From positions 7,259,098 through 7,323,097 of the forward strand of contig CAIIXF020000001.1 in NCBI GenBank assembly GCA_903813345.2: a stretch of DNA of 64,000 nucleotides, read 5' to 3'. Of the stretch, positions 36,769 through 50,300 are shown piece by piece (position 1 is the stretch's first letter; each line of letters begins with the position of its first letter). Under the pieces are notes generated by a model, which saw only the letters and a list, made by a program, of their open reading frames with translations, was not told the DNA's origin and made no database searches. Origin of the DNA: Owenia fusiformis. Lineage: Eukaryota > Annelida > Polychaeta > Sabellida > Oweniidae. A program made the position numbers and the translations under genes.

Positions 36769-37724
36769 GTAGGCCGGGAACATGGGGCAAAACGGCCCTC
36801 TGGGGCAAAGTGGCCCATCGAAATATCTTTTGAACTATAAAAAGATGGTTCTTCAAAAGTCACAAAATCCACGGACATCTAATACGCAGTTCTTCGAACT
36901 ACTCTGGAACTATATTTATTTGAACGTCCCAGAATTTCGCCAGAAACATTCTCTCTGACTGTGACAAAATCGAATGTTGAAATATCTGCCACCTTCTCGA
37001 CCGTCCATTTTTAACCAAGCAGCGTCTCGCTTTACGTAAGAGGTAATTCTACTTTTCACCCTCTTTTTTGGAAATTACCCCTCTCACGAGAATCTCTAAA
37101 AAATCCGGCAACAATAGAATATCGTTTTGATTTAACATTTTACATAGAGTGTGCACATTTATTCTTTATTTGTAAAAATTTCGAGCTTCAAATATTAGGC
37201 AAATTAAAATGACGTCTATTTGAAAATTCACATGTCTTTGGGGCAAAACGGCCCACACATGTTATAACATACAAAAATCTTATTGTGCAAGAACAATTGG
37301 TTTTCAAATGTAACAATTTTAACATCTGGCTTGTGCCTTATTTCCTTCCGACACATATCGAATGACTAGAATTATGGTAGGGGTTAAGAATACTTTATCT
37401 GTCAAAGGTTTGAACGTCTGAGATAAGATGTTTGTGGACGAGTCTTGTAATTGATTAATTTTGGTTTCAAAACCCATGTAACAGAGGGTGGGCCGTTTTG
37501 CCCCACCCATGGGCCGTTTTGCCCCACTTTCGACAATATTTTTGACCATTGAAAAATCACAGAAGATAGTCCTAGGAAAGTATAAAACACTCGAAAAATG
37601 TAAACCACAAACCATTAATAAAGTGGAACATCAAAGTGCGCGATGATTGACAGATACGAAAATACCCCGTACAGAACAACTTAAAATTAAATTTTTTGGG
37701 CCGCTTTGCCCCATGTTCCCTACA
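36769..37724. mobile_element. Inverted-repeat element with repeated ggggcaaaacggccc motif
   Basis: The left end gtaggccgggaacatggggc mirrors the right end gccccatgttccctac. The motif ggggcaaaacggccc or its inverse occurs at least six times (36786, 36802, 37238, 37487, 37511, 37699). No transposase frame. Confidence 0.7.
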
Positions 37725-38017
37725 GGCAATCCACCAAAAATATTCTGTTAACAAAAAACAATGACTGTATGAGGACGAAAGTGTGCATGTGTAAGCTTAG
37801 GCCTAAATGCTAAACAATGTTTACAACCCACTGAACATCCAAACGTGTGATCAGTGACACTATATTTAATTTGTATGGTTTTACTGTATTTGTTGACAGG
37901 CACAACTTGATATTATGATTACACATTCAGGTCGCACACTGTTATCTATACATTCTCACGAGGTGAGGTTGCTATAAAACATTTTTAACGTTTACATCGT
38001 CTCCAGAGTTGAAAACC

Positions 38018-41000
38018 ATGGGTTCAAAGAGAATTGGTCAAGTGTGCCGACTAAAACCAGAACATTATGCTGTGTACAAGGAGATGCATGCAAATGTTTG
38101 GCCAGAGGTAAAACTGTAGCCTTTCTAAATTAAACGCAAGATTCATTTCTGATCTAGAAAACTAGTCATAAATCTGGGCCCGAGAAATCTATGCTTTTTC
38201 CAAAAGTTGAAGAAGTGGCATTTTGGGAAAATGAGCCAAAAACAATTTTTTGTTAAAATGCTGAAGAGCCACTGACTTGAACCTTACAGGGTGGTGAACA
38301 TTTTTTATTCTTGTGAGTATGGACCTAGAATCTTCATCGTAGGGGTCGACCAAATTTCTTTGGACTCACTACAGGGTGAGAAAAAATATTTTTCAATCTC
38401 ATGCTACAGAATGAGTGCATCCAACATGGTGTTAAAAACGCAACCCAAAGAAATCACTATATCTTGAAAAATACTGGTTCAATTATGTTCATTTTTTCAG
38501 GAAAGAAAGAAGAGACTGTGTTTGTATGGCTCCTGTATATGGTTAGTTGTAAAACATGATCCCTTGGACACCTCCTCAAAAGACAATTGTTCTAGGAAAA
38601 TACAAAAAATGCAGCCATGGGTGACTGCAACCGCAAAAAACTAAATAACTTCCTAACCATAGTGTTTTGGCTCTTCAAAGGCACAAATCATCTTCATTCA
38701 ATGTAATTGTAAACCTGTAGAGTGAAATCAAAATCACTTCAGGAACTTTACAGTCATGGTCGAAATGCTTTCAAATCGCAGTCAAATGCCCTTGTTCATG
38801 CAGACTTACACTCCCCTCCATAAGTTTGGCAACCCTTTTTCTCCATTGAACTACGTGTTAAAGCCTCTTTACGTTTGAATTTTTATTTACTTAACCGGCG
38901 TTGAAATAACTTATAATATTGATGGAAACGTAACTTGACTTTATTTCCAATACCTCCAAATTTTCTCAATTTTTTTCCTTAATTACAATAGGTCGAAAAT
39001 TGATGATAAATTTGATGAATTTTTGAAAATCGTCATTCCCATGTAATCCAATGGGAAATGGAGGGTTCCTGGCAAATCAGAAATCAGGATATCTTTTCAG
39101 TAAAAGATTCAGCAAAAAATATTTTCATATAGAAAATTGAATTATCTAACTTTTTTGAACACTAAGTGTTTAGTTTATTTGATGAATATTAAAGTTACAG
39201 CGCTTCAAAGTCATTTTTGAAAATAGTTTTTCGCCTCCTGTGTTATTTCAATGGGAGAGGTTTTTTGAAAAACAATTTTGACTTTAAAGCCCTATAACTT
39301 TGTTGAACCTGAAGAAACATATCAATTTTTTGTTAAATAAAGTTAGCAAATTCAATTACCTGCCTAACTCGTATTTTTTGCAAGGACTCGGATGGATGGA
39401 TATTCTGTCATATGACTTGCGGCAAACCTACCATTTCCCATTGGTTAACATGGGAATGTCGATTTTCAAAAATTCATCAAATTCATCATCAATTTTCGAC
39501 CTACTGTAATTGAGGAAAAAAATTGAGAAAATTTGGAGGTATTGGAATTGAAGTGAAATTACGTTTCCTACACATTGAATGAGGATAATTTGTGCCAAAT
39601 CTGAAGTGCTAAAACACTCTGGTTAGAAAGTTATTGTACAAATAGTGACTGCCATTGAGGGAAATAGTGCAAAATATTTTCCTCAAGGGAATATCCTGTC
39701 CACTGACATGTTCCCGAGGCTGCAGGCCGAGGGAACAAGTCAGTGGACAGGATATTCCCGAGAGGAAAATTTTTACACTATTTCCCGAAAACGTGGCAGT
39801 CACTATTTGTTTTATTATATACCTGATAAGTACTCTGTAAACAAAAACAAAATGAGAAGTCTTTTCATTTCAATATCAAATGTTCACAGGTTCTTATTGG
39901 CATTTAAAGGCATTTTACCTTTCAACTCCTATAATCTCAGATTTGGGGGAAGATAAAATGTACTATTGACTGGTCACATGACCTAACTGGTGATTAGTAC
40001 AATTCATCTTCCCTGAAAGCAGGGATTTAGGACTTTCCAGGGAATTAGTTCATCTATTCCATGTTATGTGACCATGAATAAGCCAATGAGAATCTAGAAT
40101 AGATTTGAGGTATATTGAATTGGTTTTATTGCTGTGGTAGTCACCTCTGACTGCGTTTTTCGTATTTTCCTCTAACAACTGTCTTTTGAGCAGGTGTCCA
40201 AGGCATCATGTTTTACAACTAACTAACAACAGGAGCTATACATAAACAGTCTCTTCTTTCTTTCCTGAAAAAATGAACATAATTGAATTAGTATTTTCCA
40301 AGATATAGCGATTTTCCATTCGCGTTTTTCGTATTTTTCTAATACTAATGTCTTTTGAGCAGATGTCCAAGACATCATGTTTTACAAATAACTAACAAAG
40401 GAGTTATACATACACAGTCTCTTCTTGTCTTCTTTCTTTCCTGAAAAAATTAAAACAATTGGATTGGTATTTTCCAAGATATAGCGATTTCTCTGGGTTG
40501 CGTATTTATATTCATTTTGATTGCATGGATCATCTGCAAACTCGGAATGCTTTTTTGCCAGCAATGAATTGTACTTTTGCCAATGAATCAACAGAAAAAA
40601 CATCTCTCAGCTTTCATTTGAAATAAAGTTTAAACAAGTGCGAATACAAGGCATTAACATCCAAAATGTTACCACCTGTCATTTGTTACAGACGCCAACC
40701 TCCGAACGCTGAACACCAACCGCCAAACACCGTCCACGAAAAGTGTGAGAATAACCCTCTCCATATATTTTTTTTTGTATTTTAGATACTAAACTTACTG
40801 ACAAAAGTTAATATAAGGAATTACTCGATCTACTACTGCAACAAGACACATCTTTTGTTTTTTACTATGGAATACATTGGTAATTATATAAGTTGTTACA
40901 ATGCATTATACTAATTCTATTCCATTTAAAGAAGAATCCATTATAAAAAAAATTATGCTGTGATATTTTTGTCTTAAAAAGTATAAATAGCAGTTACTAA

Positions 41001-41663
41001 TAACATTCCTCGTAATCATTTAATTTATCAAGTGGTGTTCATTGCAACAGTATTAAGATGACAAGGCATTAACATGACAAAATGTCACCACCTTGTTGCT
41101 CACAGTATTATGAGTTCAATCAAAAATAAATTGGTCAATTTGAAGCAAGATGAAAAATACCTATTTTGACCCTGAGAAGGTCATTGAAGGTGAAATCTCA
41201 AATCTAAAGTCAGATTTGAACTTCTGATAACTTGTTGTAATGATTTTGAAAAAAATTGAAGTCAGTCTAAACAGTATTTGTGTTAAAGTTATTGGAAGTT
41301 GTGAGAATTTGTTACAGACGCCGATCGCCAACCGCCAACCGGGCCGTCAAACAAAACGGAGACCATAACAATATGTCACCACTTTTTGGTGATGATATTA
41401 TGAAATTATACTAATAATTTGTTCATGTTTATGGTTCATATTGTTTTTTCATTCTTGTTCCTCCAGGAGATGATTTTGATAATGATATGGCCATAATGAG
41501 CAAAGATCCTAAGTTTAAAGAATGGTGGGTCGCATGTGGTGCCACCTGCCTTGCGCCATTGGAACCAACTGGAGGCCCCCCACCTTGGGAAGGTGGTCCG
41601 TCATGGATATCTCCAATGGAAGAACTGTTTCATGATGGACATAGCGCTACAAAATATTTATAA
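38018..41663 (+). CDS. rhaM: L-rhamnose mutarotase-like protein 1 (RhaM family), 126 aa
   Basis: RhaM enzymes interconvert the alpha and beta anomers of L-rhamnose in the cytosol. Exons: 38018-38107, 40786-40879, 41467-41663, GT/AG, phases 0 and 1. The protein starts MGSKRIGQVCRLKPEHYAVY; it has the YKEMHANVWPE segment that matches bacterial YxxxH...IWPE (active-site Tyr and His), then RNYSIYY and LLFFTMEYIG, then KEWW (the family's paired Trp) and a C-terminal PMEELFHDGHSATKYL. Bacterial RhaM is about 104 aa; the additional length is a Gly/Pro-rich loop and the tail. The start is the first Met and fits the bacterial alignment. AATAAA lies at 41782. Function is inferred from family only. Confidence 0.88.
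38430..40500. repeat. Nested inverted repeats in intron 1 of mutarotase gene 1
   Basis: A segment at 38430-38640 (atatcttgaaaaatact, ttttttcaggaaagaaagaa) is inverted at 40150-40320 and again at 40320-40495. Inside, 38928-39066 (ccaatacctccaaattttct) is inverted at 39432-39568. Together these make a multi-level fold-back. No coding content. Confidence 0.7.
39639..39809. repeat. Long hairpin (arms about 80 bp, loop about 8 bp)
   Basis: The left arm caaatagtgactgcca ... cactgacatgttcccgag and the right arm ctcgggaacaagtcagtg type sequence ... tggcagtcactatttg pair with few mismatches around gctgcagg. It could be a MITE with almost no loop; the transcript would fold strongly. Confidence 0.75.
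40648..40742. mobile_element. Family W copy 4 (short, right end lost)
   Basis: It has aaggcattaacatccaaaat then ttaccacctgtcatttgtta and gacgccaacc repeats, ending before the usual right end. It lies 44 bp upstream of exon 2 of mutarotase 1. Confidence 0.55.
41062..41398. mobile_element. Family W copy 5 (one internal unit)
   Basis: The left end is aaggcattaacatgacaaaa; one unit contains gagaaggtcattgaaggtga; the right end reads atatgtcaccactttttgg. It lies between exons 2 and 3 of mutarotase 1. Confidence 0.7.
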
Positions 41664-41850
41664 AGTGTATAGGATATTACTAAATTAACGTTTCAAATAA
41701 GTAAGACGTGAACGTTGAACACAAACGTTAAAATTCACGGTCAAATTCAATGTCTAGGATCGGTTGTTTTAGACATTTACAAATAAAAATATCTAGAAAC
41801 TAGATCAGATCTTTCTCAAACTATGAAAACATCAGATTGCTCAAAGGAGT

Positions 41851-42450
41851 GGTATCGATATGGTGAACTTTTTGAAAAAATGTTTCTCTTAAACCAGTCA
41901 TCAAAATTTTCTGAAAATTTTACACATCGTCAATTTCATGGTCGTCTTTTGGATGGTATCATTATAATTTGAAATATATATATATACTTTTCTCTATATT
42001 GTTTTAGAAAACACATCAGACACTTCTTTTCTTCTTGGTATCATATATTCGGAACGAAATAAAACATCTATCCGAACCTCACTGGAACAAAACGAAAAAG
42101 GAAAGTTTGGTGGATTTTTAAAAAATAGCTTGTTAATGAAATAAAAGGTTTATCTTAATTTTTATCTATTTTGGGTTCTTTTGTTTTAATTTTTTGCATA
42201 CCTTTTTTAAATCAACCAAAATTCCTTTGTATTACTATGATATTAAGAGGTCTAAGAAAATGTTGTTTAATGTGTATATGCTATTTTGTTCCAACAAGGT
42301 TCGGAAAGTTATATAAAATATATATAAATAATTTTCGCATTAAATTGTTGTCAATCAGTCAACATTACATAAAGGATTTTGTTTTTTACAGAATGTTTTC
42401 AATAATTGGTTTAAGAGAAAAACATTGTTGAATTCAATTCACCATAACCT
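41851..42450. mobile_element. Family V MITE, uninterrupted copy
   Basis: The outer ends are inverted: ggtatcgatatggtgaac on the left and a mirrored form ending caccataacctatcc on the right. The inner halves mirror too (cattggaacaaaac-type and tttaggtctctcaat-type strings). The same element at 58871-60546 is split by a mariner-like insertion. It lies just past the 3' end of mutarotase 1. Confidence 0.7.
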
Positions 42451-44484
42451 ATCCCTTCATCACCCTCGTGTTGTACCTTACACACGGTGTTACCCAGCGC
42501 GTAAACTAATTTGGTACACACCCTGTGTTGAATAAGCATGTGGACGAGGGGCAATCAGAGAGCTTCAAGTTGCAACTTCAGTTTAAAATAGAACTGATTA
42601 AATCATACTTTCATATGATAGAGACTGAAAGATGTCCCGTACGGATTGAAATGATTGCAACACACTAATTACCTTGAGTTGTGTTGGGAAGATGAAATTC
42701 AGGAAACGTGTCACAATCACACCGGAATAGCCTGACAACGGTAAAGTCAGATGTCACAAATGCCGGCGGACATAACCGTCGCTTCAATTAGATTTTCATG
42801 AACTGAATATTTAATAGAGCAAGTTTGCAAGCGAAATTGACGTAATTCATGACTGAAGTTGGGAAGACAAAAAATATGTGATATTCTTTCAGAATCAGTA
42901 GTGTTCATAAAAAGTATTTACAAAAATGTTCCCAAGACACAAATCCATTAAGGTAAGGTTCGTTTCAAAGTTGGAAAGAAGGATGGGTCGCCCAAACGTG
43001 TCAGGAACACATAGATACTTGAATGATCCAGATTGGACATCAGGTTGCAGAGAAATCGTAATTTTACTGAGTCTACGCCTCGTTAAGTACACAAACACGT
43101 AAACTGGATAAAGAAGAAAATTATGATTTTACAAAACTAATGTGAATTATCGTTGTTGCAGACTATTCCTGTTTCGTTTAAGAGGAGGAAATATCCCAGG
43201 ATTCATAGATAAACCTATCTATATGTAAAGAATAACTTCTAGATACTCTATCAATTCTGGGTTATTCCCCTCTTGTTTCGTGTTATGAATCAAAATGAAA
43301 TACAATAACCTGAATATTACAATTCACATTAGACAAACTAAAACAGAATGAACAGATAGATGTCATCATGCTCAGTGGAATTTGCAACAGGTGTAAGTGA
43401 GCTCACTTGGATCATGCACTATATCTTGATATCAATCAATTCATAGTCAGTGGCACATTCAATACAAAACTCACTGGCCTATAATTTAACAGCAGTGAGG
43501 GTAGAAGTTTTGCTTTCTGATCAATACATAGTACATGTAGGCCAACCTCAGCTATTGTTTAGTCAAGTAACGGAATATCAGAATTACCACTTTAATAGCT
43601 GTTGATGTCAACAGTAACGAGTGTATACAATTGAAGTCATCAGAAGATAAGGGCTGTAAACGAATAAAGAAAATCTGGTATAACACATTGAACATAGATA
43701 TAGATTAGAGTACATCAATTCAACTGTACTTAGCCTTATACACATATACACACATTGCAAAGTGATTCCTGTAAAGGTGAGTATAGTAGATGTGTGGTTA
43801 TCTAGTCACAATCCCATTCTGACCGGAATGAGATTCAGGGGCGGATCTGGGAACCAACAAGGGGGGGACCAAATTTGGCCTGAAATTAAAAAATAAGGCC
43901 TTCAAAGGCCCAGTTATGACCAAAAAGGCCCACTTTTTGGGGCTTCAAGGCATTTTTGGCCCAAAATTTATTTTTTCCCCAGGCCCCCCCCCCCCCCTTA
44001 TCCGCCAGTGAGATTGGAACTATAATTTTATGGTACATATTAGAGACTCCTGTAAGAGCTTTGGAATAATCGGGGCATTGGTCAAGATGGGAACAATGGG
44101 CAACAATTGATTACATTGGTGGCAGCGGTGGGATTTATGTTATGTTATCAAATGTAGATGTCACACAATGCCTAAGATGTTGTAAAAAATAGATGAAACA
44201 GATACTGTATTACATCTCACTAACATGTTGAATTCGGTAAAATTTGGTAATTGGTTTTCACAAATTAGTTTTAGTTTAGTTTAGTTTATTTCAAACAAAT
44301 AAAAGGCCTCAGGCCCATAGTTTTACAAATATAACAATACATGTTTACATCAATTTAGTAGCTCCTGCCTTAAATTAAATGCTTTCTAGCAGAAAGTAGC
44401 TAAGTTACATAAATCATTTACACCTTTTGTAGACATTAAATTAATATACTTTATTTATTCTATTTATCATGGTTATAGGTAAAC
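42451..44484. other. Spacer between the two mutarotase genes; no exon seen
   Basis: It contains a short inverted-repeat element at 43836-44011 (caggggcggatctggg ... ttatccgccagtg, with a C run at 43983-43997) and a tttagtttagtttagtttat stretch near 44270 followed by aaaaggcctcaggccc, which resembles a retroelement 3' end. A possible acceptor, ttatag, lies 9 bp before the ATG of gene 2, so a 5' UTR intron is possible. Confidence 0.45.
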
Positions 44485-45988
44485 ATGTCTAGGGAAGGAA
44501 CAACACCTTCAAAGAGGCTGGGAGCCATTATAAAGCTGAGACCAGAACAGTATGACAAATACAAGGAACTCCATGCAGCAGTATGGCCTGAGGTATGATA
44601 GGCTATGGAATACTGGTAAAATATTCTTATTTACCATTACTAAATCTGGATGCCTAGTTTTCCATATATGGAGGTGTTTCACTCTTCAGGTTTTACTGTA
44701 ATGGGTTTATATGTGTTTTTATGTGTTATACTTCTAAAGGTGTTACTGGCATTACTGTGTCAGAATTATATAAATTTCAATGTAGTAAAACTTGTAGACG
44801 TGGAACACCTCTCTAAGTGGAACACCTCCATAAGTTGAACACTATTTAAGTATCAGGGTCCTACTTACACAGGCTGTTCTGTACTTCATTATTTTATACA
44901 TATTGATTGCAGGGATTAAGGTCACTCATATGCTCATTTTTTCCTTTTTTTATCGGCCTTTGATAATTATCAAATAGTGTATTTCATATTTCCCTCCCCT
45001 CTATTTGTTACAGGGAAGATATAAAGAGGGTGTGATTTAAAACCTGTACTATGGGCACATAACACATGAGGATTCATTCTTAAAAAAAATGTATTTGAAT
45101 ATTTTTTTACCTTTTTGTAGGTGCAGGATAGGTTAACAAAGAGCAATGTTAGGAACTTCACAATTTACTATGACAAAACTACAGGGTTCATGTTTCACCA
45201 TATGGAATATATAGGTAAATTAACAAGAGGAAAGTTAAACTTAATAGAATCTGTATTGATGCATTTATTTATCATTTTTTGTGAATAGCATGTTGATTGT
45301 TCTTTTGTGTGACCCTTTTCAACCTTGAAGTGCTCTTTTAGTGATCCAATATTCTAATTAGGTACTGGTATTGGTATATTTTGATTGTTTCTTATGAGTT
45401 AATACTGCCCATTGAATTGTTTTAATTCACATTGTGTATTTAACTAGACAACAGCAGCATCAAATGGCCTTGGCTGTCCTATTTACAAAATTGCTTCACT
45501 AAGATTTTAGTAACAGCAAACTTCATAAAACAACATTTTTTCAAAATGGCCACTTTCTCGCAAAGTTGTCAATAAACAGTGAACCATGCTTATAAGTAGT
45601 CACATATCGAAATATACAAAATGGTTCTATTTCTTTATTGTGGAAAATGTAAAATAACACACATAAATTTCGTTTCGTACAAATGTAAAATGGTGTGTAT
45701 GTAGGGGTATGTTTGGGTCACTGACCCTTTTAATGTTCTTTGTATGTTGCCCCTTGTGATTTCTAAGTGTACATATCTCCAGGTGCTGACTTTGATGCAG
45801 ACATGGCAGCCATTGGAGATGACCCTATCACCAGGAAATGGTGGAAGGAGTGTGAACCGTGTCAAGAGCCCCTTCAGTGGACAGGACCACCACCCTCAGA
45901 AGGTGGTAGTGGTGGTGAGGGCGGTGCATGGTGGAAGCCAATGGAAGAGTTGTTTCATGATGGACACTCAGCTGTCAAGTTTCTTTAA
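44485..45988 (+). CDS. rhaM: L-rhamnose mutarotase-like protein 2 (RhaM family), 135 aa
   Basis: Exons 44485-44592, 45121-45214 and 45783-45988 have the same phases (0, 1) and same lengths of exon 2 as gene 1, so the two arose by tandem duplication. The protein starts MSREGTTPSKRLGAI; it contains YKELHAAVWPE (active-site Tyr and His), RNFTIYYDKTTGFMF, MEYIG, RKWWKECEP (paired Trp) and the same C-terminal MEELFHDGHSA. A Gly-rich loop (GGSGGEGG) is longer than in gene 1. AATAAA lies at about 46323. A worn family X fragment (45540-45665) sits in intron 2. The two proteins differ widely outside the motifs, so the duplication is old. Sugar specificity is not shown by the sequence. Confidence 0.9.
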
Positions 45989-47374
45989 AACATTCTCATT
46001 GTGTATGAGCTGAAGCTGAACACATTCCTGTCAATTTGAACTCCCAACCTTCCCAAAAATTCGGGGCCAAAAATTCTTTCAAAATCATGCAGTTTTTCAA
46101 AAATTGTCAAATGTGAACCACCCTGGAAATCTTTTGGAAGTGAACCCCTTTGGCTGACTACAGGCCTGTGTATACTAGCCTTTTATGAACAAGAGGACCC
46201 AACTCAAAAGAATTATCCATCAGTAATAGCACATTTCTCTAGGACAATTTTATTGATTTCGACCAAATATCAAACATCCCTGGTATTCTGGAATGTCATA
46301 CATGTCATAATTTCAACTAAACAATAAAATGTATTTATGTAAATCTGAGCTTTTATTTAAAATCTACATTGCATTGTATAGACCAGCTATACATTATGCT
46401 GCTTTGTACATTAGTATATTAAATATTAAAGTATTCTGAAACAACATGGTTGATAGAAAAATATATTTCATACTATAATGCTTTCTAAAATATTCTAGGT
46501 CTAAGTGTGTTTGGGAATTCGATTCTGACTGAGGGTAAAAAGTTGAAGTCATTGATATCCAATGATAAATGATGACTCCTAAACCTAAGAATTAGCATTC
46601 CAATTTCAACACTTCAAATCAAAGCACTTTTAGTGTCATCTTTATTATGACATATTGGCAATTATTTCTGCATATGATAACAAAACACAAGGTACAGATG
46701 TATATACATATATTAAGGTGATGTAAGAACCATTCAATTAATGAGGCAAACATGCAAATGGCTCACTATGAGATTCATTATACATGTATGTTAAAAATAC
46801 ATGTATCTTCACCATGAAATGCTGTTATCGCAGCTTTCAAAACTACTTTATTATAAACTACATGCAGCAGCAGTGTGTATTAAATAAGAAAATGAGTATT
46901 AGCCAAAGCACCATTGATTATCTATTAAACTGTACAAATTATAAAAAAAATCACATTTCTCCCACTATATAAGAGTGGAATTATATTGGAAGATGCATTA
47001 AAATATCACATTTTGAGGTAAATGATGCACAACATAGAACAATATATGTAGTTAACAATTGAAATATACTCGTAACACATATGCATTTTTCTGCATTCGT
47101 TTTGTCACTCTAAGTCGCAAGTGGTTTCAATTATCGATGGACCACATCACCCAAGTATAAAGCAAAGCTCCAAAATTGGTCACACTTTAATGCCTGCTCC
47201 AATGAAGTTTGTAAAAACAAAGTCAATAAATGGGTGGCCTATCTTAAACTATTATTAATGTGCTCATCACAATCTAACCATATGCTTAACTAAATCAGAA
47301 CAAACTTAATTGCACTTGATCGATTTCAATGTCTTCTCTAATCTAATCATTCTATAGGCTCGGTTTATTAATTT
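45989..47374. other. Spacer between convergent genes
   Basis: The 3' UTR of mutarotase 2 runs to about 46340, and the 3' UTR of the minus-strand gene ends somewhere to the left of 47375 (tttatt at 47364 gives an early AATAAA on that strand). I see no other gene. Confidence 0.5.
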
Positions 47375-50300
47375 TCATTTTTCAATTTCATCTCCTGCCT
47401 GATCATTACTGTTAACTTCAACTTTAATTATCGCATCAATATCTTCAGATTTATTTGACTGATCGATTGTTTTGTCAGGATCCTCATCATTAAAGATAAC
47501 ACTATTTTCAAAATGAACATTCCGCTGATTATCCTTCTTGGCATCATTATTATCATCATCATTTTTGGCATCATTGTGGATATCATCATAGTTATCATCA
47601 TTGTTGGCATTGTTGATATAACCATCCTCTTCAATGTCATCATCAAAATCATCTGCATTTCCGATGGAGCCTCTTGGAGAACTGCCCCCACTATTTTGGT
47701 CTTCCCCATACAGACTAGAGTTCCTGTCTCCTTCAGGCCCCTGGTATGAACCCCCTGAGCCAGGTGGCCCTCCATTATCACCAATATAATCTGCCGTGTA
47801 TCTAGCGTACATGTTGGGGGTCAGAGGTCTGGAGGACATGGGTGAGCCCAACATGGGAGTGTTATCAGGGGCAGGTGTACTTGCATTGTATCTGGAGTTG
47901 AAGTTTATATCTTGTTTCTTGGACAGGAGTGACTCATGAAGACTTTGGTGGGTTCCATGTGTCCTGGAGGAAACCCCTGATTGAGGACGCTCTAAAATTG
48001 TCTCAGGGGGTGCCACTATATGTTGAGTGAATTTAATGTAGCCTAAATTGCCTTGGGGAGTTGTTCCCTTTGTTATACTTGCTGGGGTTTTTATGTCCAG
48101 TTTATGACCAGATTGGCTAGAAAAAAGTCTACCATTTGTAACTGGAGTGGGTTTACTTCCAGCAGAGCGAACAGTTCTAGTTTTGATCGATCGTGATTTT
48201 GGTTGAACAACCTTAAGGTCAGAATCAGGTCTAAAGAATGTTGTGGCTGTGTGTGGTCTTTGAAGACTGAGTTCTGTAGGTGAGCTAGGGGCTCTCTTAT
48301 GATCTTCATGGTCACACATCGTACAGCTATTATCATGAGGGGTAATGTTAGGAACTGTCTCAACCTTGACTGATGCAGTCTGTTTTTCATCAACCATTGG
48401 CACTTTAGTTGGGGAGGGTTTATTCACAGCAGGGGTGTTAGCCCTACTGAGCTCTGAGATTCTTTGACTCATAGCAGTCTGACTGCGGAGAATTTCTGCA
48501 TACGCAGCCTCACTATCGGCATCACTTTCTCCACCACTGTCATCACCAGAGTTCAGGGTTAATACTGTGATCCTTCCTGATACTCTGTCCATATTATCGT
48601 GACCTTTACGACTCTTAGGCCTTTGGATCACTCTGTAACGTTTGCTTGTTTTTTTCTGCGTAATTTTTGGACGAGGTTCATCATCAAGGAGCTTTCTAAA
48701 TGTTACTGGGTTGTTTTCACACAGATTCTGAAAGCAAAATTTTCTAGTTTTTAAAATTCAACTTTCCTAGTTCTGGGTAAAATATGCATCTACTCAAGTA
48801 AGTGTTTTTGATGGCTTGCCTAAGTCTCTTTGCAATACTGCCAAATATAATAGCATTGCGACTTACTGGTGTTTTATCTGGTGGCCTGGGTGTAGTGGGT
48901 TCAAGTACTTTAGCATCAGGCCGTGATACCTGGTCCTCCCATGAAACAGGCTCCTTCTCTGACTCAACAAACATGTATTCACTCACATCTATCTCCTCTG
49001 GCATATATACCAGGTCTTCAAGCTTCTCACTGGAATATACAGGATTAGTGACTAATGACTTCATTAAAAACTGACTACCCAGTCTAATTGAAATCAAAGG
49101 ATAAAATATTGATAAAAAATTAATCTGAAAAATGCAATAGCTTATCAAAATCAAGGCTGAATATCTTGCATTAAAAAGTGATTTGGATGTCCAAATATTA
49201 TAATATTTTTGTTACAATTAAATAGCAAACTTGGATAACCTGAACACACTTTGTTCTTAAACTTACTTGTTGTTTTTAGTGCTATAATCCTCCCTTCTGA
49301 CTTTGAGATCTGTCTGTTGTACCTTTCCATTCTTGCCTATCCTGATACTGTCTCCTCTCTTCAACTGCTGTGCCACCTTACTACCTGTTACACTCTCAAT
49401 AGTGTAGAAGTCATCTGCCTTGTCCATAGCTGTAATGTAAATAATTGAAATTGTTATTTGTTTTCATTTGTTTGACTAACACAGGTGTTTTGAACATAAA
49501 TGAATAAATGAAAAGTAGAATATAAAAAAGTCAGTAATGAACATGTTTTGAGGATTAATGTGGATTCGATATTCTGATATTCATCACATCTTTCTTTCTG
49601 TCTTGCAAGTTGCAACTCCACTTGAGACTCAAGAAGGAAGCATGGAAGGGGATTCCAGCCTCCAGGCTAAATGTAGAGCTTCAAATGACCCAACATCAGA
49701 TCAATAAATATAACACCAAGGTTGACTCACTTGCAAATGCATCCACAATGCCCCTTGATCTCTCAGTCTGTCCACCACCAAAAATCAACCAATGAGTAGC
49801 TGGCGACGCATTCTGTTTTGCCCTGTCTTTAGAACCACGTTTAAACAAGCCATCACTCCAGTCATGATATTCTGGATTCTTTCTGTTCTGAATCTTTTGA
49901 TGAGTAGCATTATAGCTGTGACTTGACTCTAACATTGAAGGGTCCATGTTGTATTTGCTAATTGCAACTGAATCAGATATCGAGTCAGACCTGCTCATTG
50001 ATGATTCTACAATAGGAAAACAGAAGTATGAATAAAAGAATTATTTCTTGTCATAATTCTATTTGCATAATATAGTATTTCAAGGTAAATTCGAAATTTA
50101 CAGTCAACAAATGTAGAAATAATTGTTAAACTCTTCAAATGTCAATTAGGTACATTACAACCATTTCTATACAATATACTGTATTCTGCTTTATACCATA
50201 CACAACTTACTTTGAGGGGATCTAGGTCTTGGAGTTGTTGGTGTGTTATGTGCATAATTAAAGCTGGAATTCACCCCACTTCCTGGCCTAGGTTTCTTTA

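Noticed and set aside
47428-47784. Open frames of 78-118 codons on both strands, rich in Met/Ile
   Set aside because: They are shadows of the Asp/Asn-rich last exon (gat/aat repeats read in other frames).
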